Shown: one piece after another, positions 9,153 through 16,074 of the stretch
Layout of the letters: each line of letters begins with the position of its first letter
Position numbering within the stretch: the stretch's first letter is position 1
Assembly: GCA_964498095.1 (NCBI GenBank)
Contig: CAZCFY010000001.1
Coordinates: 62,001-126,000, forward strand
Reading direction: 5' to 3'
DNA length: 64,000 nt
DNA from: SG-bin7 sp964498095
GTDB taxonomy: Bacteria; Bdellovibrionota; Bdellovibrionia; Bdellovibrionales; SG-bin7
Program-made: the position numbers and the translations under genes
The notes under the pieces: generated by a model
The model's database searches: none
The model's input: the letters and a program-made list of their open reading frames with translations, nothing else
Told to the model about the DNA's origin: nothing

Positions 9153-9173
9153 AATTTACTCCTTACTTTATAA

Positions 9174-9206
9174 AGGTAACAGTTCCCTTTTCTCGATGCA
9201 AGGCAA
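9174..9206 (+). repeat. 33-bp intergenic repeat, copy 1
   Basis: A 33-bp sequence beginning AGGTAACAGTTCCCTTT matches 30 of 33 bases of a second copy at 61148-61180. Its first 13 bases form an imperfect dyad (GGTAAC-A-GTTCCC). It lies upstream of the PA2779-like gene, antisense to it, and just after the metallopeptidase. Function is unknown. Confidence 0.7.
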
Positions 9207-9255
9207 CACTTTGGTGTAAAATCATCTTCACAAATTTTGCCTTGGGCGATTGGTA

Positions 9256-10689
9256 TTATATTCCATACCAATGGCGCAACCACGCCTCAATGATATCCCC
9301 TGTAGATTGGGGATCTATTGGTACGCCGCTCTCGCTGTAAATTGTTACGGCATTTTCGCGCACGAATTTAACAAAATCCTCGGTTGAAAGAACCTTACCT
9401 TTATAAGTCTGATATAGTTTTGCCAACAAATTAAGAAAGGCCTGAGTGGCTAAATTCTTATCCTTGGTAAGCGCTTCAAGGGTAAGTCTAACGGCATGAA
9501 GCGAAGCCGCGCCCTTGCAATAAGGAATCTGGTTAAAAATGTCCTTTGGATCCGTCGTCGCCGGATTATTTAATTTGTCAGCCGACTTGTCATCTAAACA
9601 GGAAGTGTTTTTGCCGAAACGGTATTCATCATAAAGTCCAGTCACATAGGTAGTAAATCCCTCGCTAATCCAAAAATCTCCCCAATGGGGAATACGGACA
9701 TTATTTCCCCACCAATGGTGGGCGACTTCGTGAACGGCAGCGCCTGCTCCCGTGAGTACAATAAGGGAAGTCGACTCCATGCTAAATGGATAAGAGGAAA
9801 CTATAAAGCCGAGCTTTTCAAACTCGTATTCTCCAAAAAGTTTTGAAAAGTAAATCAACGAATTTGAGCTGGAGCGGACACTCTCTATGACTGCCTTTGC
9901 ATCGCTGCGACCGGGTTCCAAGTAAATCTCAAGGGGGATTTTATGTTTTGCGGTTTTACAATCGGCACGCTGATCATTAATTTTTCCGTCAAAATTAAAA
10001 CAGATATCCTCGCGGTAGGTCTCAAAAACTCCCACGGAGAAAATAAAATTGTAGGTCGTTGTGGGTTTAGCTTGGGTCCAATAATAAGACTTTTGCTTAC
10101 CTACTTCTCTAACGTTGACTAACTTTCCGTTAGCGATCGCGGTTAACTCCGAAGGGACATTAAGGATAAACGAAACAGTCGCGGCATCAAGAGGGGAGTC
10201 ATTAGCGGGAAACCAAAAACGCGCATAATAAGGCCAGCCCAGAGTTAATAATTTACTACCGCTCTTAAAGAGTCCTGCCATTTTCTTATTTAAGGTAAGA
10301 TCATAATCTATGTTTAAGGTTGTGGATTTTCCCGCCTCTAAATTTTCGCCTCGGATTTCGAGCACATCTCCGCTAAGATCCCAATGATTAGGAATTCCCT
10401 TTAATAACGAGAATTGAGCGGCGCGACCATTTACCCGCGCGCTCTTGATTTTTAGAAATTGAGATTCCATATGAAGTTCGATGCTAGAAGTATCCTTATT
10501 GGGTATTAATTTAATTTCAGTTTGGATGGGAATAGATTGCGCGTCTAAATTCGTAACTGTCACATTAAAATGGTAACTCATTACATCAATCTCTGGATTA
10601 GCGAAGTAAGCTAGCATTTTATCGAGGACTTCGCTTTGCGAGGCCCGTACAACAAAGAGTAAGAGACTAAAAATAAAAAAGCGCTTCAT
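9256..10689 (-). CDS. Secreted M1-family (gluzincin) metallopeptidase-like protein
   Basis: A signal peptide (~residues 1-18) is followed by an N-terminal beta domain and a zinc peptidase domain. The motif HEVAHHWWG (His ~320, Glu ~321, His ~324) is followed 18 residues later by Glu ~343 in WISEGFTTYV, the complete HExxH-x18-E zinc site of M1 aminopeptidases. The usual GAMEN exopeptidase motif is not evident; the equivalent segment reads FSMESTSLIV, close to the YPFSMES form seen in short bacterial homologues. At 477 residues it lacks the long helical C-terminal domain of PepN. It is likely a periplasmic or exported peptidase. Its start lies close to a small secreted gene on the other strand. 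Confidence 0.88.
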   Translation of the reverse strand: MKRFFIFSLLLFVVRASQSEVLDKMLAYFANPEIDVMSYHFNVTVTNLDAQSIPIQTEIKLIPNKDTSSIELHMESQFLKIKSARVNGRAAQFSLLKGIPNHWDLSGDVLEIRGENLEAGKSTTLNIDYDLTLNKKMAGLFKSGSKLLTLGWPYYARFWFPANDSPLDAATVSFILNVPSELTAIANGKLVNVREVGKQKSYYWTQAKPTTTYNFIFSVGVFETYREDICFNFDGKINDQRADCKTAKHKIPLEIYLEPGRSDAKAVIESVRSSSNSLIYFSKLFGEYEFEKLGFIVSSYPFSMESTSLIVLTGAGAAVHEVAHHWWGNNVRIPHWGDFWISEGFTTYVTGLYDEYRFGKNTSCLDDKSADKLNNPATTDPKDIFNQIPYCKGAASLHAVRLTLEALTKDKNLATQAFLNLLAKLYQTYKGKVLSTEDFVKFVRENAVTIYSESGVPIDPQSTGDIIEAWLRHWYGI

Positions 10690-10868
10690 AAATAAAGGCT
10701 AGCCTAACACAAATAGGTGGTCAAATTTTGATTGCCTTGTAAAATTTCGATGACGTCAACGGCGGCGAAATCGTAAAGCCTGTTCTGGTAATCGCGCCGT
10801 TTAATTTCCTTGACGGCCCAAAGGGCTTTCTTTAGCGTCCAGCCTCCACATACAAACTAGGAGGAAAA

Positions 10869-11249
10869 ATGATTAAAACAATTCTTACCGCCATCGCTTT
10901 AGCGGCGGCTGTTCCCGCATTTGGTGCTGATATCGTTGGCAAATGGCAAATGCAGCAAGATGTAAATGGATTTAAACTGACCATGACTATGGCAATTGAG
11001 CAAAACGTAACTCACCTTTCTAACGATTGCGAATGGCAAGGTAAACGCGCTCACGTTAGCGTTGATGTGCCGTCGAAAATTGAAGGCAACACATATTCTG
11101 TTTTAGGTACTGCTACAAAAACAACTTCTGAAAATGGTTTAAGCTGTGACGTTAGCGCACAACCTATGACTTTAACATACCAAGCTACTGACACTCAGCT
11201 GACTCTATCGGCTAACGGTCAGTCGATGGTTCTTACTCGCGTTCAGTAA
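10869..11249 (+). CDS. Small secreted beta-rich protein of unknown function
   Basis: A 126-residue protein with a clear signal peptide (cleavage at AFG-AD) and a strong AGGAGG Shine-Dalgarno element at 10859-10864. The mature part starts DIVGKWQMQQDVNG and has alternating beta-strand-like segments and two Cys residues that could form a disulfide. The opening GKW recalls lipocalin-like and avidin-like small beta barrels, but I cannot confirm a family. The upstream 130 bases contain no gene and may hold its promoter. Confidence 0.8.
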   Translation: MIKTILTAIALAAAVPAFGADIVGKWQMQQDVNGFKLTMTMAIEQNVTHLSNDCEWQGKRAHVSVDVPSKIEGNTYSVLGTATKTTSENGLSCDVSAQPMTLTYQATDTQLTLSANGQSMVLTRVQ

Positions 11250-11285
11250 TTATTTTTGTTAGGGGGCTGCCGCATGGGTGGCCTC

Positions 11286-11825
11286 TTAAAATCCCGAATT
11301 TGATTCCAAAAATTTAAGTTCTTCTGGGGTTGAATTCCGTCCCAGTACGGCATTGCGATGCGGGTAACGGCCGAAACGCTTAATTACGTCCATATGCATT
11401 TGTTCGTACTTTAAGGAGTACTCAAGGCCCGGCTGGTTAAAAAGTTTAAGCGCTACCTCATGAATTTCTACCGACTCGCTGTGCATATAGGGCATGTATA
11501 AAAAAGACTTTTCGCTAGCTACGAGCTCCTGGTCGGCCTTAGCATGAACAGCCTCCTGAGCTAAAGTTAATGCCTGGGCATCACACGCAAACGCAAGGGG
11601 AGAACCGCGGAAAATATTTCGCGAGAACTGATCCAAAATAATTATCTCGGCAAGTCGGCCTTTAGCTATTTCCCGCCAAGCGTATAATTCACACTGGCGC
11701 GCAGATTGGTGTAACGTTAAAAATCTATCCCGAATTGTCTGGTCAAGCCTTTCGTCTTTAGTAAACCATTGTTCTGTTGTGAGTTCACCAAACCAGAAAT
11801 CCAAAATAACCGCGTGACTTACCAT
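11286..11825 (-). CDS. DUF924 family protein
   Basis: A 179-residue helical protein with the DUF924 signatures VILDFWFG, QWF, IIILDQFSRNIFRGSPLAFA and YPHRNAVLGRNSTPEE. The family is widespread, TPR-like, and of unknown biochemical role. The start MVSHAVILDFW gives the usual family length. It is divergent from the CPXCG gene and converges with the small secreted gene upstream. No signal peptide is present, so it should be cytosolic. Confidence 0.9.
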   Translation of the reverse strand: MVSHAVILDFWFGELTTEQWFTKDERLDQTIRDRFLTLHQSARQCELYAWREIAKGRLAEIIILDQFSRNIFRGSPLAFACDAQALTLAQEAVHAKADQELVASEKSFLYMPYMHSESVEIHEVALKLFNQPGLEYSLKYEQMHMDVIKRFGRYPHRNAVLGRNSTPEELKFLESNSGF

Positions 11826-11930
11826 GGCAGTAATGTAGGCGACTCAGCTGTTTTAGCCAAGGCGAAATGCTTAGCGAAACATGAAAAGAAGTTGAAAGTT
11901 GCCAAGAGTTGGCAGAGAGTTTCGTGGTCT

Positions 11931-12116
11931 ATGGAAGAAATCGAAAAGTATTTCAAGTGCCCGCATTGCCGGGAGAAAATCTCAATGTTGTTGGATCTGT
12001 CGGTCGAAGGAGTGCAAAGTTATATCGAAGATTGTGAAGTCTGCTGCCGGCCCATTCAAATCACCTATTCCGTGGAAGACGGCCAGTTCGCGGCTTTTAA
12101 GGCCGTAGCGAGCTAA
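11931..12116 (+). CDS. CPXCG-motif cysteine-rich protein
   Basis: A 61-residue protein with FKCPHCREKIS near the N-terminus and EDCEVCCRPIQI in the middle, giving two Cys pairs for one metal site. This is the layout of the short CPXCG family (usual length 60-70 residues); the second Cys of the first pair is followed by Arg where Gly is typical. I start it at the ATG of MEEIEKYFKCP, since the longer open frame upstream overlaps the DUF924 start region and adds residues foreign to the family. Function is unknown. Confidence 0.78.
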   Translation: MEEIEKYFKCPHCREKISMLLDLSVEGVQSYIEDCEVCCRPIQITYSVEDGQFAAFKAVAS

Positions 12117-12238
12117 ATGCATTCAGATTATGAAGAGTGAGTGTTACAGGCTTTCGCCAAAGGCTAACAATCTCCGTCGGCAAGAGAGCCCTATTTTGTC
12201 GTTCTAATTTGATTTTATGTAAACTAAACGCTGTAGAG

Positions 12239-12553
12239 ATGGGCCCAGGAGTTGCAATCAAACCCCATACATTCAAACGGGAAGGTGAAGGGCAAATCAT
12301 CAAATTTAAAGGGTTTAAGTATAAGTGGGTAGTCGTATTAGAAGACACTCCACAAAAGTTTAGTAATGGAATGTTTATTCTGGAAAAAGGCGACATGTGT
12401 ATTCTTTTGCCGGGCGCGCCGATGAAGTATCTCGGTCCTGCGGAAACAAAAGATGTTTCTGTTTTTCAGTTGGTGACGGAAGAGGATATCGAAGGCACGA
12501 GTTGCCAAAATGGCGCGCGCTTTGAGATTGGAAACGCCTATGTCATCCAATAG
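12239..12553 (+). CDS. Hypothetical protein, possibly cupin-like
   Basis: A 104-residue protein beginning MGPGVAIKPHTFKREGEG. The segment FILEKGDMCILLPGAPMKYLGP is reminiscent of a cupin half-barrel (Gly-Asp then Pro-Gly), but the metal-binding His residues are absent and the resemblance is weak. I chose the internal ATG because upstream in-frame residues look non-coding. It overlaps the start of the next gene by 14 bases, suggesting translational coupling. Confidence 0.55.
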   Translation: MGPGVAIKPHTFKREGEGQIIKFKGFKYKWVVVLEDTPQKFSNGMFILEKGDMCILLPGAPMKYLGPAETKDVSVFQLVTEEDIEGTSCQNGARFEIGNAYVIQ

Positions 12554-13232
12554 CTTTATATTCGCGTATATTTTGTTGTTAGGGATTGGTGCGCAAGCTT
12601 TCACCGACCCTGTCACTGGCAATTGCCCCGTGGATTTTCAATTCGCACTGCAAGCAAGTTATCCCGCCATTGATGCCGGAACTTACACAAGCTCAGTTAA
12701 ATCTGCTAGCGCCTTTTCCAATAGCGCTGTACTTTCGGATCCTATGCAATTTGCCGTAGGCCGCTATTTAAAGACTCAAAGCAAAGCCGAAGCGATCGTG
12801 ACAAATGTTAATTTAAGTACTGGCGTTGTTACCGTGGACCGCAATATAAATTGGAAGAGCGGCGAAGGTGTCTTTTTTAAAATGTATTATGGTAATGCGC
12901 CGGATATCGGCGCGTGCGAGTATGTAGGACTTGCCGGTGCGATTCCACCTTCATCGCCACAGAACTTACGTCTGTCAAAATTTTATTTAGAGCAGGAAAT
13001 TTTAACTAATAACATAATTAGGGCGCTGAATTTAAATATGGAAGCGTTTAATTCACGCTTAAAACTTTGTCAGCAAGATATGTTTGATAATGTGCTGGGG
13101 TGTTTACTCAATGTTCAGGATTTTATTCGCCAGGCAAGCGATCAAGCCGGAACAGGCGCAAAAATCAAAGAACTTGAAACGCTTGAAGCCAATCTAAAGG
13201 AACTGTTAGAGCATTTACAGATGCAGATTTAG
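12540..13232 (+). CDS. Secreted protein: beta-helix tail segment plus coiled-coil
   Basis: A signal peptide (cleavage near AQA-FT) is followed by ~95 residues including ASYPAIDAGTYT and, at the end, APDIGACEYVG. These are the closing elements of right-handed beta-helix proteins (the choice-of-anchor Q type of ending, SPAIDAG ... DIGAxEY). The body of the helix is missing, so the protein looks like a signal peptide joined to the last coils. After a Pro/Ser linker, residues ~150-230 form a helical coiled-coil region. The ATG overlaps the previous gene's 3' end. Its stop abuts the stop of the convergent gene. Function is unknown. Confidence 0.75.
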   Translation: MSSNSFIFAYILLLGIGAQAFTDPVTGNCPVDFQFALQASYPAIDAGTYTSSVKSASAFSNSAVLSDPMQFAVGRYLKTQSKAEAIVTNVNLSTGVVTVDRNINWKSGEGVFFKMYYGNAPDIGACEYVGLAGAIPPSSPQNLRLSKFYLEQEILTNNIIRALNLNMEAFNSRLKLCQQDMFDNVLGCLLNVQDFIRQASDQAGTGAKIKELETLEANLKELLEHLQMQI

Positions 13233-13616
13233 TTACTTGCAGTTTGCAAAACTGAAGCGCTCTACATGGCGGCCGGATTCGTCGGTGATTTCTGCTAAAA
13301 CGGCCCAGCTGCGAGGGTTTTTATAAATTCCCTTCACTTGGGCGTAGGAATCGCCGTCACCGTCAGCGGCCGCAACTAGTTCTAGTAAAAGTTTACGAAT
13401 AGCGCTGTCGCTTCCGTTGATACAAAAAACACTTTCGGCATTCTGGCGAAAATCCTTTATTGTCGGGTAAGTTTTAGAGTCTTTGTTGGTGCGGGGAACG
13501 CCTTTGTTATCAAGTTCAATAACGTATTTGCCTTCGGCGTCTTTGGCGAAGATTTTAGCCGCCGCATTGGCGTTAATGGCTAAAAACATTAAGCTAGTCG
13601 TTAAAAGTAATTTCAT
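13233..13616 (-). CDS. Small secreted protein of unknown function
   Basis: A 127-residue protein with a signal peptide ending NANA-AA. The mature part is charged, contains two Cys residues (FCINGSD and the penultimate Cys) that could pair, and shows no family I recognise. It lies downstream of a small lipoprotein gene on the same strand (19 bases apart), so the two may form an operon. Confidence 0.75.
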   Translation of the reverse strand: MKLLLTTSLMFLAINANAAAKIFAKDAEGKYVIELDNKGVPRTNKDSKTYPTIKDFRQNAESVFCINGSDSAIRKLLLELVAAADGDGDSYAQVKGIYKNPRSWAVLAEITDESGRHVERFSFANCK

Positions 13617-13635
13617 AAGGTTCCCCCGGCAATAT

Positions 13636-13854
13636 CTATTTGCTTAAGCATTTCTGTTCGTAGTTTTGTGCGGCTAGAGTTGGTACGCAATGGCTTTCCA
13701 TTTCTTTTTTTAAGAATTCGCACATGGCCGCTTGGGACGAGAAGGATCCCTGACGGTTGCAGCCATTTTCGGTCAAATTGATATTTAGTGATTCGTCACT
13801 TTTATTGCAGGCAAAACCCATGGCGGCCACGAAAATTAGTACTAAGTGTTTCAT
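13636..13854 (-). CDS. Small Cys-rich lipoprotein
   Basis: A 72-residue protein with a lipobox GFAC (Cys ~16) after a hydrophobic N-terminus. The mature part is about 56 residues and contains four further Cys residues (NGCNRQG, AMCEFLKK, SHCVP, KCLSK), enough for two disulfides. It is likely a small periplasm-facing lipoprotein. Its role is unknown. Confidence 0.75.
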   Translation of the reverse strand: MKHLVLIFVAAMGFACNKSDESLNINLTENGCNRQGSFSSQAAMCEFLKKEMESHCVPTLAAQNYEQKCLSK

Positions 13855-13923
13855 ACCGGAAGTCTTTAACCTAAGATGACTTATTTTTCTAGCCCTTGCT
13901 CTTTGATAATGAAAATTTTATTA

Positions 13924-14490
13924 CTAGAAACACGCATATTTGTTTGGGCCCTGGTTTCTGGGTTTATAGGGGATCAGGCCAAGGGATTCCAACGTATTGC
14001 GAACAATGTAGTTGCGAACAATGTGGAGCTCCCTTTTCCACGACGTCAATAAGCGGGAATATAGGAGCCGTGACCAAAATTTTCCAAAGGCCCGGCCCTT
14101 TTGCGCTTGAGTTACCCGGCGAGCGATTAATCCTGCAATGACCCGAAAAAAGTTTTGCAAACTTCGCCGCTTCTTTCCACGAATCAAGAGGTGGATGTGG
14201 TTTGAACAAATCGCTATCTCGAACACCGATATCTGATATTTTGCTGCCCATGTCCTAATGAGTTTCTCAATGTATCGCTGATAATTTAACAGGGATAGTT
14301 TTGCCTTGGCCTTTTCGGAGCGCATTACGACATGCACCGGTAGCTTTGTGTTTAGTGGTCTGTGGAGTTTACGTTTACCGCTTCGGATTTCTCCTCCATG
14401 TTCCAAACGGGGTTTGCTAAAGAGCTGCATTTGCTTATTGCGGGGGTTACTGCGGGGTCGGCTTTTGGTTTTCGTTCGGGGCAATGTCAT
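13924..14490 (-). CDS. REP-associated tyrosine transposase-like protein (RAYT, IS200/Y1 family)
   Basis: A 188-residue single-strand DNA transposase-like protein. It has PVHVVMRSEKAKAKLSLL, the HUH metal motif in ICSNHIHLLI, and a C-terminal helix with RNYIVRN bearing the likely catalytic Tyr. This order is that of RAYTs, the domesticated Y1 transposases linked to REP repeats. The start codon lies inside one of three short direct repeats (see next entry). No inverted or IS-type termini flank it, in keeping with a RAYT rather than a mobile IS200. Its catalytic residues look intact. Confidence 0.88.
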   Translation of the reverse strand: MTLPRTKTKSRPRSNPRNKQMQLFSKPRLEHGGEIRSGKRKLHRPLNTKLPVHVVMRSEKAKAKLSLLNYQRYIEKLIRTWAAKYQISVFEIAICSNHIHLLIRGKKRRSLQNFFRVIAGLIARRVTQAQKGRAFGKFWSRLLYSRLLTSWKRELHIVRNYIVRNTLESLGLIPYKPRNQGPNKYACF

Positions 14491-14664
14491 TTTTTGGGAA
14501 AGGCTGCAAACGGCGATTCTGGCTCAGGCAAAAGGAGTTGCGCGACGGCGAAAAGTCTGCCCGGCTGCGGGATAGGTTTGCCCGCGAACCAAACTTTCGC
14601 AAAAATGGAAAATGCAAGAATCTGCCTGGGGGCAATGTCATGTTTACCCCGGGCAATGTCATGG
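14479..14664 (-). repeat. Three short direct repeats at and upstream of the RAYT start
   Basis: The 12-bp sequence ATGACATTGCCC (minus strand) occurs at 14479-14490, where it contains the RAYT start codon, and again within 14630-14642 and 14651-14664. The latter two are preceded by C, 21 bases apart. They may be REP-like sites or an operator. The rest of 14491-14811 is G/C-rich with no gene I can support. Confidence 0.6.
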
Positions 14665-14811
14665 TGGTGCAAGGGGTTTGAAAGCGAGCCTGCGGGAATT
14701 GTCGGTACTGTAACAGGCACGCCGCCTAAAGTTCTCCAATGCCATGATGAGCGTGGTTATGGAAGACGACAGCGGCGCGGATCTCGTCGATGGTGTCAGC
14801 CAAAAGGAAAG

Positions 14812-15177
14812 TTACTTCATCAGACAGATGTCGTAAGCGCCTTGTTTGTGGGTCCAGAGATTAGCAACACAGACAGTACCGTTGTCGCGATTTTGTTTGC
14901 ATTGAGCTAGGTTTTGGGATTGCTCGTGGGGACTAAATCCCTTTACACAAGAAACTAAAGTGGGCTTGATGAGTTCAAGGACGCAAACATCATAAGCGGC
15001 GTTGCCATGTTCAAACATATTGTCCGAACAAACTTGGTTTTGGGAGATCTGACTCTCACAAATCGCCATATTTTGATTTTGTTCTGCTTGTTTAAGTCCT
15101 TTGAAGCAATTTTTTACGGTTATGTCGGCTTGAGCTGAGGCCGAGATAAAAGTCATTATCAGCACTAATGTACGCAT
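14812..15177 (-). CDS. Small secreted protein with two tandem Cys-patterned repeats
   Basis: A 121-residue protein with a signal peptide (cleavage SAQA-DI). The mature chain is two similar ~48-residue units: each begins with Cys-x-KG, has ...Q-Q-N-x-A-x-C, then VC, and ends with A-Y-D-x-C. With four Cys per unit, two disulfides each are plausible. I do not recognise the family. It is preceded by a long gap that contains the RAYT-associated repeats. Confidence 0.8.
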   Translation of the reverse strand: MRTLVLIMTFISASAQADITVKNCFKGLKQAEQNQNMAICESQISQNQVCSDNMFEHGNAAYDVCVLELIKPTLVSCVKGFSPHEQSQNLAQCKQNRDNGTVCVANLWTHKQGAYDICLMK

Positions 15178-15329
15178 ATTAAACTCCTATTTCGCGTTTA
15201 CCTTGCAAGATATGCCAATGGAATAAGCTGATAAATTCATTTTCGCAGTGAGTTTTTGTATAACTTCTTTTCACTAGAAGCAGAATACGGCACTTCACTC
15301 TTTCTCCCCGTTGGCGGAGGTTAATTTGT

Positions 15330-15602
15330 TTAATCTTCGGGAGAAATATCGTCTTCGGGCCGTCGCTCATCAGCTTTCGGAAAGGTGGTCGCCGCATTTT
15401 CTTTTCGATAGCTAGCTGTTTCTTTCTGATCGGGATCTTTCACTTTCTGATCGAGGCCTTTGACATTGTGATTTGTCATGCGCGCGACAGTGAGTGGGTC
15501 TAGGCTGTCCTCATCAATCAACATAGGCCGGTTCCAAGTTCCGCGCCAGGCGTGACTATGGTTGGGTTTATACACTTCATTAGGTTTATTTGCTGCATTC
15601 AT
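15330..15602 (-). CDS. Short hydrophilic hypothetical protein
   Basis: A 90-residue open frame from an ATG, rich in Asp, Glu, Lys, Asn and Pro, ending PEDDISPED. The frame stays open further upstream to a TTG at 15686 with no better ribosome site, so the start is uncertain. No signal peptide or domain is recognised. It follows the small membrane protein of the P-type ATPase unit on the same strand. Confidence 0.45.
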   Translation of the reverse strand: MNAANKPNEVYKPNHSHAWRGTWNRPMLIDEDSLDPLTVARMTNHNVKGLDQKVKDPDQKETASYRKENAATTFPKADERRPEDDISPED

Positions 15603-15714
15603 ATATAGGTTTTTATACGCAAGTTGCGGGCCATTTGTATTCGTATCTAAACGTCCCTGGAAAGGCAGTGAGATTATTAATCCCAAACGCCGACAAAAAC
15701 TGTATCCGATTTAA

Positions 15715-16074
15715 TTAAGTCATTCTTTTAAAATGTTTTGTCAAAAAGACGATTACCAATCCTGGTAAAATTAAAGACATTGGGGCCCAGTTGCCGACGG
15801 CGAGAAAAACAATTTGTGCGAGAGCTCGAAGAGCGACATAAGCGTAGACACCCACTTTTTTCATGTTCCAAATAGCGAACATGGAAGCTAACCCAGTTAT
15901 CCCACATAAACCTAAAAACCACTCAAACCAAAATGGGAATTCCTCAATCGTCGGGAGTAAACCCATTGCGTTGACGACACAAATTAAAATGAGAATTAAA
16001 AACTCAAAAGAAGAAACTAGACAGACGAGAGAAATTGAGAACGGGCGGGGATTTTTTGTGGGACTAAGATCCAT
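15715..16074 (-). CDS. Small inner-membrane protein of unknown function
   Basis: A 119-residue protein with four hydrophobic segments (FSISLVCLVSSFEFLILIL; FWFEWFLGLCGITGLASM; VGVYAYVALRALAQIVFLAV; MSLILPGLVIVFLT). The start overlaps the last 11 bases of the P-type ATPase gene, so the two are probably translated in a coupled way. It could be an accessory subunit of the pump; that is inference only. Confidence 0.75.
   Translation of the reverse strand: MDLSPTKNPRPFSISLVCLVSSFEFLILILICVVNAMGLLPTIEEFPFWFEWFLGLCGITGLASMFAIWNMKKVGVYAYVALRALAQIVFLAVGNWAPMSLILPGLVIVFLTKHFKRMT

Noticed and set aside
11258..11285. Rho-independent terminator after the small secreted gene
   Set aside because: The stem has several mismatches and no T-run; it is not convincing.
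12137..12238. Longer N-terminus for the hypothetical protein at 12.2 kb
   Set aside because: The added residues are basic and Cys-containing without similarity to the rest; an internal ATG gives a cleaner start.
14306..14910. Plus-strand frames around the RAYT gene and its upstream gap
   Set aside because: They run antisense to the RAYT and to the Cys-repeat secreted gene, and lack ribosome sites; their Cys/Gly-rich content comes from reading GC-rich repeats.
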